DNA of 64,000 nucleotides from Tetrastigma voinierianum. Taxonomy: Eukaryota; Streptophyta; Magnoliopsida; Vitales; Vitaceae. Below are positions 1 through 11,407 of the stretch, piece after piece. Below the pieces are notes generated by a model. It did not search any database and had not been told where the DNA came from. It worked only from the letters and a program-made list of their open reading frames with translations. The translations under genes and the position numbers were made by a program. Where the stretch lies: positions 84,699 to 148,698 of the forward strand of contig JAEQBH010005390.1 of NCBI GenBank assembly GCA_016808115.1, in the 5' to 3' direction. The first letter of the stretch is position 1; every line of letters begins with the position of its first letter.

Positions 1-2875
1 GATCCAGCTTTTTAAGTAAGTGACCATTAGATTAGTAATCAAGCTCCGGGGTAAAGTCAGCGAAAATGAAAAGCGTTTGGTTAACAAGCGCGGTGTTAAG
101 TTGTTGCATCAATTGATCCAACATTATGCAGATTGCCGGGAATCTGCAGAATATATATCAATGATTAACCACAAAAATAAAATTGCTTAGGAGGCGATAT
201 AAAGATAAATCGGCATACAGCAGGCCGCAATGGATTAGTTGCAGCGGTTTAGTCAAGCATATCACGAGGTTGTGCTCGAGATGCAAGAGATTCTCTATTT
301 TTTAATTGGGATTACTGGTCTTACATGAGACAAGACTCCCCATCTTTCTAACGCAAATTTTCACATTATTTTCTCTTAGTGAAACATAGAATGAGATCCC
401 CTCATTCCTAAACATGCCATCTAGACACCCACATACCTAAATTCTCTCTATACACTCATGTATACATAAGAATGATCTCTTCATAATACTCAATCCCCAT
501 GGAAACTCTTCAACCCTTGAATCTCGAATTTCAGCTCTAGTATGGTTCGGAGGGACTTCATGAAACGTCTTCTAGTCCCATTTTTATTCTCGTGCTACAA
601 TATCTATTTCAACATTCTCCTTGATTTGCAAGATGATCTCCAATCCGTGTTTATGGAAGGTTCCCTTAACTGTTGCAATTATCCCTCTATTATCCAAATT
701 GTATCTCCATAAATATCTCACAAAATATTATGATTTTAGCTCATCAAATATTCTGATTTTATCCCACAAATATCATAGTGGAATATTTGTCTCTCATAGA
801 AAACTCACCAAATGTTATCCATTCAGTCTTCCTTATTTGTCCTAGGGATATTGTCTCTACGATGTCTGAATATTTGCTCCAATCGGTTGATTGAATATGG
901 TGATAAGTTTTCAAGTCACACAACAGTGCATCAACTCGTGAAACATCAGCTGTGGTATCCCTTGTTACACCATCTTATAGCCTTAGTTTAAGGACTGAAA
1001 CATGCATTACATTTTTACCTAAGATTATGCTAAAACATTTTCCTTAACAATCAAGTCACTTAAACTCAACTAGGAACTTATAAATATCCTTTTTAAGCGT
1101 TAGGGATTTAGATTTTTCTCATCCTTCCTTAATTAAGTAGGTTGTACAAAGTTAAGTAGGCTCATATCTCTAGGTCATTAAAGTCTTTGTCACAGTGGTA
1201 ATCAAATAAGACCTTTTTTGTAGGCCATGTTAAGTGGCCCAAGTCAAGGTGATTCACTTGTACCCAAGGTTTGAAATATTGAATATGTCCCTAGTCTATG
1301 AAGGTCAACATGATATATCCCATCGATAGTCGATCAACGGAAATTTCGTCATTTTATCACAATTATCGGTGATATTTCATCGATATATCAGAAATTTACT
1401 GATTTTTCGAGATAATTCCCCGAAATTTCAACATCTATATCAATCAACTTCGATCAAACCCACAAAATGGGAGCTGTTTGGGGGGTTCGAAGCATGCCCA
1501 AAACTGAGATAATCAACTACCCATCCACCAAGCTATGTGAGCCTATCATATATATTGTGCAAAAAAGTTATAAATTGTTTATTTTACTCATTTATAGCCA
1601 ACTAAATATAAATATATAAATTATATAATTAAAAATATTATATTCATTTCAATGCTATTATTACAACTACAAAATTTCAAAATTAACTTTTGAATAAAAA
1701 TATTTATATAACCAACAATTTTATTAACAAACTCATATATTTGAATAAAATAATTTTACTTTTAATAAACAAATGTAAAATATAAAAGAATATATAATCC
1801 AAATCTTAATCCAATATTTGTCCATACTTCAAAACACTTTGATATGCACTCAAATGATATTCGCTAATTTATAATTTGATATACTCTAATGATATCCATA
1901 AAAATTTGGTCCACATATCTGTCAAACTACATTTTGTACTTATGAGGAACTTATAAATAACCTTAGGTTAGGGATTTAGACTTTTCTCTTTCTCTATTAT
2001 TTTCAAGAAAAAGAACCCCTAGCCTCTACCTTTTAAATCTCCAGCATCTAAGTGCTTAGCTTTAAGCAGCAATCATCGAGTGGAAAATCAATAGGTTTAC
2101 GATATATATATATGTTTTTTTTTTTTTAATTTTATAAACTCCCATAAATTCAATAACATTTTTCCATCATAATAGGAATCAATTTGGGAAAACTTAGATC
2201 TTAGTACTTCTAATCTTATATCTAGATTCTAATTTTGTTTTGGAACCTTTCATTACTGAGATAAAGTTATTATTGGATAGTTGCACGCATGTACCTAATA
2301 AGATTTAGAGACAGGAGTAAAGTAAACCAAGATTTCTATTATAGAAATTACCATATAAAGAAACAAACACTCTCAACTTGGCTTTGGAAGCCTTCTGTTA
2401 TGATATGGTACCCAAATTTCTTGACAACGCTAACATGGCGACCATAAAAATGAGAATTGTGTTTTAATCATTCTTTTGAAATGAAAATCTAAAATTCTAA
2501 GATGGGAAAAAAAAAAAAATCTCTTAGTGCAAAATTTTAATAAAAATCTAAATGGAAATGTGCTCCCTTTAAAAAAATGTAAATTAATTTTAAAATTTTA
2601 AACAACAAAAAATAATGGTAATTAAATATTATTACAAAAATATTTATAATTAATTTTAATATATTAATATCGAACTGAAATTTAAACAAAAAACTAAATT
2701 TTATTTAATATCCGTATTCATTTTTTCTTTTTCATTCAAATTTTTTTCTTTTTACGGTTATTTTTTATGGTTGGCTTAACTAAAACATAAAGAATAATGC
2801 TTGCCAAGCTTTTATTGTTAGTTACTTATATTTTTACTTTGAAGCGAGGATATAATATGGTTCTATCAAGACATA
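1..2875. other. AT-rich intergenic DNA, no gene seen
   Basis: All reading frames are short and none resembles a known protein. The patch at about 1318-1440 is rich in ATCGATA-like words and their inverted forms, a style common in dispersed plant repeats, but I could not define its ends. Poly(T) at 2115-2129 and several A-runs are the only other low-complexity features. Confidence 0.6.
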
Positions 2876-2931
2876 GGTCTTATTTGGTTGTTTATCCAAA
2901 AAAAAAAAAAAAAAAAGGTCTTATTTGGTTG
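2876..2931 (+). repeat. Minimal poly(A) insertion between 15-bp direct repeats
   Basis: The word GGTCTTATTTGGTTG occurs at 2876-2890 and again, identical, at 2917-2931. Between them lie only TTTATCC and about 19 A residues. Direct repeats of this length around a poly(A) tail are the signature of target-primed reverse transcription, so this may be a LINE- or SINE-driven insertion truncated almost to its tail. A slippage-mediated duplication next to a homopolymer is the alternative. Confidence 0.5.
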
Positions 2932-4369
2932 AGCTCTCATAGGGTGCTCGGTAAAGACACCTTATCAACTACTGATAGCTGATCACGACTAAACAACTAA
3001 TTGATTAGGGCCAAATAGTTCATGATAAGAAAAAACTATAAATCGTAGTTTTTTTTTCCTAAAATGCTCCTATAAAAATATTGTATTTTCTACTTTGATC
3101 ATTTATCTCATTATTTACGTAAATCTTTAAAATTTTAAAACACACTTTTATGCATTCTCTGTGAATCTTTTAAATTCTCAAATAAACTTTTATTTTTATA
3201 AACTATTTATGTTACTTAATTAGTTTATAATTTTGAGATAAATTTTTTACTGTAGCTGATTAACCTTTGAAGCTTCTCGCATTTGGTGATTTATTATGTG
3301 AAACACAGTTTTAGTAAAGATTTATTTTCAATATTTTATTTTAGTTATTTGAAAGGGAAAAAAAAAAGGTTTTGATATATTTATTTGCCCCATAGACATC
3401 AGGTTTTGATTTGGTGTCTATGAAAATCTTAATCTCCACTTACGAAAGCACGCAATAAAACTAAACTATAATTTGGATGGAAGTGCTGAAAATGAAACAA
3501 AGACAAATAAATGAGATCAACTTGTAAGACACTATGATCTAAGAGCTCATACATTTTCTATTTGAAAAATATCAACATTTATAACAAAAATTATTGAATG
3601 CTTCAAAATAATTCTGATAAAAAAAAGGCAAAAAAAGAAATGATAGAAAAAACATAGATTTATATGGAAATCGTAGGAGGGAAAAACATGAATAGAGAAG
3701 GAAAAATCCATTATATTAAAGAAGAGTATAAGAATGGAATATTACGGCTACAAAGGGAAAACATTATAATATTAATTATATGAAAACTCTAAGATACATC
3801 ATATATTTATAGGTATTTCAAAATATGTATTGTAAGGTTGTATCCCCTGCAATAACACCACCCCTCCCTCGTTCGATCTAATCTATTCATTACTACCATA
3901 AATCTCTTAAATCTATAATATCGCACTATGAAACTTTTGAAGCTCAGTCAAACGAAATTCAAATCACATAACTCTATTAATAATTTAAGTAATTTTTGCT
4001 ACAAAATTATTAACATAATTGAACATTTGTAGGGATTTTTCTCTTTAGTTTTTAAATCTCTTAAATACTTGAGCCATTCTCAAGTGGTAAAATGGTAGAA
4101 TGAAATATGGAAGGTTCTAGGCTCGGGTCGTTGTAGGAAAAAAAAAATACTACAAGTCTATAATATGATATACAAAGTCAATAGATGTCAAATTGTAATT
4201 ATTCTTAAATGTTTGATTTGATATATTTTCCTGTTGATAAATATATATATATATATAATTATTTAATTTTGTAATAATAATAAATACTATTAATACCTTT
4301 TAATTTGTAAATGATTACTATAATATAACATTTTTGTTGTTGCCTCACTCCCTATGTACCTCCCTTCCC
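2932..4369. other. AT-rich intergenic DNA, no gene seen
   Basis: There is no credible reading frame. It contains a short (AT)n tract at about 4240-4257. A weak tRNA-like stretch near 4080-4140 is followed by an A-run and was not accepted as a SINE. The beginning (2917-3010) has wording reminiscent of small hAT-like MITEs, but I did not find paired termini. Confidence 0.5.
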
Positions 4370-4372
4370 CTC

Positions 4373-5820
4373 CACTACAAGGAAAAAAAAAAAACATATG
4401 GTGACTTTTATACCCACAGGTAAAGAGTAAACAAATTTTGGTTATTCATGGATTTTCAAATAATCAAATGATAATTCAAATTACAGAGAGAGGTATTAAA
4501 CCCAGAATCTTCTACCAAGTCAAGATCTAATACCATGTCGTACCTACAAGCTTGACTACCAACTCACCTACAAACTCTATGAATATCATGTCTTTTAACA
4601 CTTATGAAAGATATGATTAATTAACCCATAAATTATCTAAAATTATAATAATAAATCATTTATTATAAAATTATCTAAAAAAAATATATTAAAATATTCT
4701 TCTCTATAATTTATTTAAAAAGAGTTATTTTAGAAAATTTTAAGTATTTGTAAATATTACAACCCTAAAAATTTATTTATAAAAATTGACTAATTAAACA
4801 AGAAATAAGATTATTATTTAAATAAAAAAAAATAAATTAAATCACTTTATTCTAAATTTATCTAAACAAAATATATTAAAGTATGTTTCTTTGTAATTAC
4901 TTATATAGAAATTAATTATACGATTAGTATTTAAAAAATAATAATAAATCAATTTATTCCAAATTATCGAAACAAAATATTAAAATATTATTCTCTATAA
5001 TTTATCAGGAAAGAGTTTTTAGAATTTTTCAAGTATTTATAAATATTACAACCTAAAAAATTTATTTCTTAAACAATTGAACAATTCAAGAAGAAATAGG
5101 ATTATTATTTAAAAGAAAAAAAAACTCATTTTATTCCAAAATTATCTAAACAAAATATATTAAAATATTATTCTCTATAATTAATTATATAGAAATGACT
5201 AAGATATAAATTATTTTACTATACATAAAAATTCTTGCTTTATTTTTTAGATGAAAATGAACTTATTTATGGGATATAGTAAATTTATTTATTGAAGATA
5301 TCAAATAAATCATTTGTTATATTATTTTGTTGTGATTATACTTTATTAAAAAAAAACTCTTATAGGTTTATGGATGTAAGAAAGTATAAAAGAAGATGAT
5401 GGTTCAGGTTATGCAATAAAATTTTATATATCAATGATACGCAAAAATAATAAACTTTTTACATTTTGTTCCTAACGAGTATACATGATAAAATGACTAT
5501 TGAGTTATAAAATTTAAAATTTGTATACATTGTCATTTTCCAAAAGGACACCATAAATAAAAAAGTTCAATATGATGACACATTCAAAAAATGACACCAT
5601 AATCTAAAATTAGCATAATCTAGTTACTTCAACACATTTTAAAATTTTTTTTATATATTGTCACTTTTCAAAAAATGACACCATAAACTTAAAACTAGCA
5701 TTTCCAATTAAATATTTTTTATTTAATGTATCACATTTATGAATTTTTAAGTCATATGTGTCATTATTTTAACAAATAACACAAAAAATAGTCACACCAT
5801 AAATTGTTTTTGTAGTAGTG
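4373..5820. mobile_element. Non-autonomous CACTA (En/Spm) DNA transposon
   Basis: The left end begins CACTACAAGGAAAA at 4373. The right end is TTTTTGTAGTAGTG finishing at 5820, whose reverse complement begins CACTACTACAAAAA, so both termini carry the CACTAC inverted repeat that defines this superfamily. The flanks are CTC at 4370-4372 and CTC at 5821-5823, the 3-bp target duplication expected for CACTA. Subterminal DNA near the right end repeats GACACCATAA-like words in both orientations, matching the subterminal repeats that the transposase of these elements binds. There is no transposase frame in its 1,448 bp, so it would need enzyme supplied in trans. Confidence 0.85.
4640..5220. repeat. 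Diverged tandem duplication (~290-bp unit) inside the CACTA element
   Basis: A segment with the words TTATCTAAACAAAATAT, TTCTCTATAATT, ATATTACAACC and GATTATTATTTAAA recurs with a spacing of about 285-295 bp (roughly 4660 to 4955, and 4850 to 5130). Each large unit itself contains two similar halves. It is very AT-rich and non-coding, and makes up most of the interior of the transposon. Confidence 0.6.
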
Positions 5821-5823
5821 CTC

Positions 5824-6482
5824 CTAAACATGAGTTTATGGCTCCACAATTGCTAGAGTCTAATCACTAGATATAGGAGTACCAACCTTCTCCATAATTT
5901 TCAAAATTGTGATGATAATGCAAAAAGAAATTAACGAGAGAGAGCTTTGTTGGGTTCTCTGGGTCTGGATTTTTTAATATGATATGTACAAGTACAAACT
6001 TCACCATCTACAGCCACATACTATTCCTTTGTTTAGTTTCCACTATCTCTTACGAAATGACCAACTAATATTTGTATGATTGATTTCATTATCAAAAAAC
6101 TTCAAAGCCCTCTAGTTATCATGTTGAACTTTCTCACGCTCTCCACTTGGGATAATCAGCTTCTCTTTCTTCATTTTCATCATTATGGATTTCTTCCCAA
6201 TACCCATGTCTTATTAGAACAAGGACAAATTGACCCACAATCATTAAGTCATGAAATGATAGATTTCTCAAGAACTGATTCAACACAATTTCAATATTTG
6301 ATTCAATTTCATCCATCTACATGCACTAGATTTGAACCCTTTTTTTTTTTTCAAAAGATATTTGTAATAAATAATTAGTTGGAAATGATTTCTAATAATG
6401 CAACTCTAGATTACATCTCATCCGTTAACTATTCAAATATGGTCTCAATAATCATATTTCATGAGTGATGGTGGATTTCATC
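5824..6482. other. Intergenic DNA, no supported gene
   Basis: A 100-codon frame on + at 6076-6378 ends in a phenylalanine run made by poly(T) and resembles nothing I know. The words around 6427-6455 (TATTCAAA..GGTCTCAATAATCA) recur at about 12449-12478, just left of element E. Confidence 0.4.
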
Positions 6483-6487
6483 ATACC

Positions 6488-7044
6488 TAATTGGGTTTGA
6501 AAAATAGGCGCGCAGACCCACTCACCAAGCCCAAGAAGTAGGTTTGAAAGAAGATTTATAGCGAGCTGATAAAATGCAGGGCTCTGGCAGCCCACAGGGA
6601 GGCAGTTCATTAAGCTGAGTGTACGGACAGCCCTAAAGCCCATATCCTGTAAATCAAATCGAATCACTATTAGGAAGTAGGATAATTCTCAATAACGCCC
6701 TCTAATTATCATATTAATCTAATAGCGATAAAGGCAAAATCCCGAATCGATCAGAAGGAATCATAAGTCGTCATCAAATTGGGGAAAGAGCATCCTACTT
6801 ATAAATCACGAGTAGCTGGTCGATGAAAGTTCTGCGAACATTCATTTCTCTAAACAGTCGATCTTTTCTCTCCACAGGAAAGAATTGACTTAGGCATAGG
6901 AGCGACGACGGGCGAGCCCCCGCCGATCCCCTTTTGTTTCTTGTTTTTGCGAGAATTCGAGCGTGCAGAGCCGGATCGGCCCGGCGATTTCGATTTCGGT
7001 CAGCAGTCGGCACGCTCGGCCAGTTAGGTTGAAAAAAATCATCG
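6488..7044 (+). repeat. Element H outer 5' LTR
   Basis: It aligns along its length with 7092-7673 and 11408-11991. Shared landmarks are the opening ATTGGGTTTGAAAAAT, the AATTCTCAATAAC block, a TATA-like CTTATAAAT near 6800, and the GTCGATCTTTTCTCTC block near 6858. It starts TA where the other copies start TG, and ends TCG where the 3' copy ends TCA, so both terminal dinucleotides have mutated. The flanking ATACC at 6483-6487 matches the right flank of the element. Confidence 0.75.
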
Positions 7045-7091
7045 GTGGCGTAGATGCGCGGGAATCGAACCGCGGTGGTATTAGAAGCGAT
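7045..7091 (+). promoter_or_regulatory. Element H spacer with primer-binding-site-like sequence
   Basis: Only 47 bp separate the first two LTRs. The spacer opens with TGGCGTAGATGCGCGGG and goes on to GAATCGAACC. The leading TGG pairs with a tRNA CCA end, and GAATCGAACC is the complement of a tRNA T-arm, so this looks like an extended primer binding site. I could not assign the tRNA. The sequence right after the second LTR (7674 on) is only loosely similar. Confidence 0.5.
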
Positions 7092-7673
7092 TGATTGGGT
7101 TTGAAAAATGAGTGCGCGAGCCCGCTCCACGAAGCCCAGTAGGTTTGAAAGAAGATTTATAAGCAAACCCAGTAAAGCGCCGGGCTCCTGTACCCAGGCC
7201 CCCAGGGAGGCGGGTTCATTGTTATGAGACTACAATAACCTGAAACGACCTAAAGAGCCCATATCACCGTAAATCAGTCGAATCTCCTTTAATAGGGAAG
7301 TAGGATAATTCTCAATAACCGCCCTCTAATTATCCCTTATTAATCTGATAGCGATAAGGATAAAAATTCCCCCGTCCAATAAGAAGGAATCCTCGTCATC
7401 GTCCAATTGGGAAGAACATCTACTATAAATACTAGGCCACCCCGTCGGTGAAAGGTACACAGAACATTCGCCCTCTAAACAGTCGATCTTTTCTCTCCAT
7501 AGGAAAGAACTGACTTAGGCATCGGAGCAACGACGGGTGAGCCCTCGCCCAGATCCCCACTTTGTTTCTTGTTTTGCGGAGAATTCGAGTCCGAGCCGCG
7601 GGCCGGCCAATGGCGATTCCGATTAAACCCGGCAGTCGTACGCTCGGCCGATTCGGTTGAAAGAGCATCATCG
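7092..7673 (+). repeat. Element H second (inner) 5' LTR
   Basis: This is a full-length LTR copy starting TGATTGGG and ending CATCATCG, with a TATA box (TATAAATA at 7424-7431) and the same downstream blocks as the other two copies. Its presence 47 bp after the first LTR makes a tandem LTR-PBS-LTR arrangement. That could come from unequal recombination between two copies, or from an aberrant reverse-transcription product. Confidence 0.75.
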
Positions 7674-8559
7674 ATTGCTTGCGGATGCGGCCAGGAGCGA
7701 CGATTCCTTTACAAATAAAGTCGATCTCGATGGTGATGGTATCGACTTGGAATCTGGCGAGAGGCCATGCCCGATCCTCGGGATGCAAGACCCGGCCGGA
7801 GTGGGGTGGATGGCGATCCGAGGCGCATTAGAGACAATGCAGGCCAACACGGACGAGGTGGAGACACTTTGTCTCACCAACCAATGCTTGATATGGGAGT
7901 TAGAGCCTTTCGCCCAGCCGAGATCTGTGCCATTTGGAAGCCTTGACGATTTAGGAGAGGCCGTAACACCACCCCTCGGAAGACGACCACACCTCGGCCC
8001 TCAGGAGGCGAAGCGGGGAATCCGGCCAATTTAGGAGGCGGACCTCACCTAGCCCCTAGAGAGGAGTCGCAATTTATAAAGAGGCCGGAGCACTCGAAAA
8101 ATCGCACAATCGTTTCCAATTCTCCATAAGCCATCCAATTCTCCATAAACTAGCATTAAAGACACCTGCATCTTTCCGAGGAATGGAAGTCCGTCGTACT
8201 TATGGAGCCTCGACTCGATTTTGAAGAGCTCATTTGTTTCAAACAAAGGCACAGTATCAGAGCAAGTTCATTTCGGGAAGATTGGCCCACGGGCCTCGGT
8301 AAGCTTAGTTTTGAAGAGCTGTTGCTCAAATTAGGCACGGTAGCCTAGGCAGTTCGACCTCGGGGAAGATTAGCCCATGGAGCCTCAGCGGCTCAGTTTG
8401 AGAACTCAGCCCCGGACAAAGGCCGTATAGCCCGATCCAGTCATCGGAGGTAAGGCGGCATCGGGGAGCCAGTTATAAGAGAAAAAAAGAGCGAGGAGAT
8501 AGAAAATGGGGTATTCATTGAGAACGGCATCACGTATATCCAGGGTTCGAAGCCTAACG

Positions 8560-8590
<31 letters not shown>

Positions 8591-11394
8591 AATTATCTGA
8601 AAGGGTTTAGGCGTCGGTAGCGGGGTGGGAAGCGAAGGCGAGAAGAGGGACGAGCCTTAGCCCGGGGTGGTTGGCTCTCAGGGATAGTCGGTGGGAAAAG
8701 GATATACCTCCTCGTCGCTAGGGATATCAAAGTTAAGGTCCAAGCCTGGGTAGGCATTAGCAACCCTCCTCTGGAAAGCAAGCCATCTAGAAGCCCACTT
8801 TGAGTCTGAGCCCCCTCATCCTTAAACCTTCGCTATCGCTCGGTCCGGAAACGACCCGAGTTTCACGCCTCTAAGGTCCCCTCATGACCAGTGGCCTCCT
8901 CGGACGGGCGTTCGATAGAGGCTGCGGCCTCGGAGGCGCTTCCACGGCGGGCCTTATCTGCAGCGGCGCTGTCACGCCCAGCTCATCTCTAGCGGCATCG
9001 ACTCTTCCCGAGTTACCGCCCGGCTCATTTTTAAGTGATTACGGCTCATCCCACGACTACACGAAGCTCGGTCGGGCGGCTGCCGGCCCGTCACAGCCAC
9101 CCAGCGAGATCATCTTGAAGCCCGACTGCGGCTGTCCACACAGCCTCCTGAAACTTACTTCGGCCACTCTTAAGCCATTTCGAGCCTTTTCTTCCCTACC
9201 CTCGGCCCACGCTCGCGCCATCGTGGTATGCCTCAAGTCAGACCTGAGATTCACGGCCTCCTCCGTCATATTTTGCATTCGATCTCGCGATTCCGGCTCA
9301 TTTCGGAGGAGTAGGCATCACTCTCTAAACACTGTAGGCTGCGGCGGCTTTGGCGTGACCTCGTTCAGTGCGGCCCTTTTCCAGGCTCGCCGGATGGGTA
9401 GCCACTGTCGACACCCGACTGTCAAGTCAACCACCGCGACTGAAACCAGACAAAGGTAGACCGCACGGAAAGAAGCGGGACTTGGGCGGCCCCTTGGAGG
9501 ATAGGCAGGAACTTCCTCCAATGGGCGGGCGCAGGCCTCTTGAGGTCAAATCTGAGGACGGACGAGATCGCACCACGGCGGCTTCGGCAGCATTGAAGAG
9601 CAAGAATCCCCGTCTCCATAAACCGGGCGCTTCCTCCCGACTCTTAGCTCTCGAAAGGAGGCTCAACCCTCGCACGAGGACTCTGGCCCCATTATAGGCA
9701 TAGCAGCCCAGCGGAGGCTTAGCGACCCTCCAGGAGTCTTGGCGCTGCGGGGCGAAGCGGCTGCGGGCAGGAACTCTAGGAGCGATGGCCGGAGCGGCAA
9801 CACTGCCCGCGCTCGAACATGGGCGAAGGTGATGAAGGAACGTTCCCGACCTCGGGATTTTATCTCGGGCCGGTGGCCTTTCTTAAGGAGTCCATGGGTT
9901 TAAGCTTCACACTACGAGATCTCGAGACAAGCGTCTCCACCCCGACCAATGCTGCCGCGGTGGGCTTAATGACGGGGCCCGCCGATGAGAAAGAACTTCA
10001 TAACGGATGAGGGTGAAGGCCTCGAAATAGCGGTAGAGGACCTCACCCTTTGAGAGATCAGGGATATCGGGCGATCGCTCGAGTGTGTGTAGGCGCGGAA
10101 GACACTTGTGACTTCGAGCACTGCGATCTTGTTTCGGGGCTAAGGGCGGGGCGGGTCACAGCTTGCGACGATGGAAGTGCAGGATACCTTATAATTTATG
10201 AAAACTAGACCCGAGCTAAGCCCAGCCAGCTCACGCGATTCTCGGGAGTGGTCGGATAGGCGGACCGCCTAGGGTGTCTTCCTTATCGAGGGGATCGTAC
10301 TCCCATTGCGATACACTAACAAAAAGTAACGTTCTTTCCAAGGTTTATGTGGGAAGCGGGGGAGATCGAGATGATCGGAGGAGCATTGGCACGCAGATAA
10401 ATAAGAAAGACCTGGCGACTTCATTCTACCACCATAAAGGACTTTGAACATAGCTATGTGGGAACATGACTCTTATCCTGCAAAACCAGCGACCCGATTA
10501 GAATACCCACAGGGGTGGGTGAAAGTTGAAGGAAGAGGCGGAGCGTTGAAAATGTTACGAGACCCTTTTATAAAGGGATGTGTAGAAGAAGAAAGCTGGT
10601 ACGTGTGAGAGGCCACCTCGAAGAAGCACACCATCTTGGGCACTTGCACAACGTAGAAGGTCAAAACATCGGGAGACCAGACCTAAACACCAAACGGGGG
10701 CCTATATCGTCTCGCTAAAATTTCCCCATATAAAGGCTCAACTCACGCTGGGTCCCACCGCGAGGCATTACGCACGGTGACTTGGATATTCGACCCGGGG
10801 TATTTTGAAATCTCATCAATTTCTACCCGTGCCTTTACCCTGAGGAGAGGAGGTTCCCCTGGGGCATCTTGAAGAGCAACCACATCTAAATGATGGGATT
10901 CACCACCTGTTCGCCCTGAATTGGGTACCGCAGAGGAGTCACCTCCTATCTCTTGAGAAGAACGACTCGGACTATGGAAATTAGATGATAAGAACAGATT
11001 CTCACCAAGCTAGCCTGGCACCTCGCTACGTACTTTCGAAGAGACACGGAAAAAAAAACGCACCAGTCCTAGAGACGGAGATGAAAGGGTGACCCCCAGC
11101 AGTATCACAAAAGCCAAGAGATTCTGTTGAAGGTCGAGGCGAATGTTAAGAAAAGGAGCTGAACTTCGCGAGAAAAGTAAAAAAGCTTAGTCGAGGGAAC
11201 ACAAGGCTAACGGTCAGAGGATGTTCTCGGAAGAAACCGAAGGAACTAGAGGAAATGAGCGCGAAAGTCGAAAATTCATCATTATCACAGGATATATGAC
11301 AGCGACAAAGCCCTAGCAGGCTCGACTTGAGCGGCCCGCGTGGAAGTTGCACGATTCGAAAACGTCACGGCCACTTTGCCCACTCGCCGTAACC
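7674..11394 (+). other. Element H interior, no recognisable gag or pol
   Basis: About 3.7 kb, GC-rich up to roughly 10.2 kb and less so after. A poly(A) run of about 26 bases lies at 8561-8586. Plus-strand frames such as 8884-9459 (191 codons) and 9368-9697 are open, but they have the composition of antisense or non-coding GC-rich DNA and I do not recognise them. No retroviral protease, reverse transcriptase, RNase H or integrase motif is visible on either strand. The only stretch that looks like decayed protein is antisense at 9057-9521. Confidence 0.55.
9057..9521 (-). pseudogene. Antisense coiled-coil-like reading frame in element H
   Basis: Reading the - strand from about 9521 down to 9057, one frame is open except for a single TGA near 9316. 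The stretch just after that stop (about 9315-9140) is rich in Glu, Arg, Leu and Ala, with the helical heptad look of a coiled coil (for example MTEEAVNLRSDLRH and AEGREEKARNGLRVAEV). Additional antisense ORFs near the 3' half are known in Tat-lineage gypsy elements. This could be a remnant of one, but I recognise no specific family and GC-rich antisense frames can stay open by chance. Confidence 0.35.
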
Positions 11395-11407
11395 AAGGGT
11401 GGGAACA
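11395..11407 (+). promoter_or_regulatory. Element H polypurine tract
   Basis: AAGGGTGGGAACA immediately precedes the TG that opens the 3' LTR. A purine run at this place primes plus-strand DNA synthesis in LTR elements. It fixes the element's orientation and the exact 5' edge of the 3' LTR. Confidence 0.7.

Noticed and set aside
2917..3280. A hAT-type MITE beginning near the GGTTGAGCT word
   Set aside because: I could not find paired terminal inverted repeats or an 8-bp duplication.
4075..4145. A SINE (tRNA-like A and B boxes followed by an A-run)
   Set aside because: The boxes are poor matches, no target duplication was seen and no second copy is in the window.
6076..6378. A 100-codon protein gene
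   Set aside because: Ends in a poly-Phe run from poly(T), no similarity, no gene context.
7045..7091. A tRNA gene on the - strand (T-arm-like GGTTCGATTC)
   Set aside because: Only 47 bp lie between two LTRs, with no D-arm or anticodon arm. It fits an extended primer binding site better.
8884..9459. A 191-codon + strand gene in the GC-rich region
   Set aside because: It lies inside element H, is antisense to the coiled-coil-like frame, and shows no domain. GC-rich DNA has few stops by chance.
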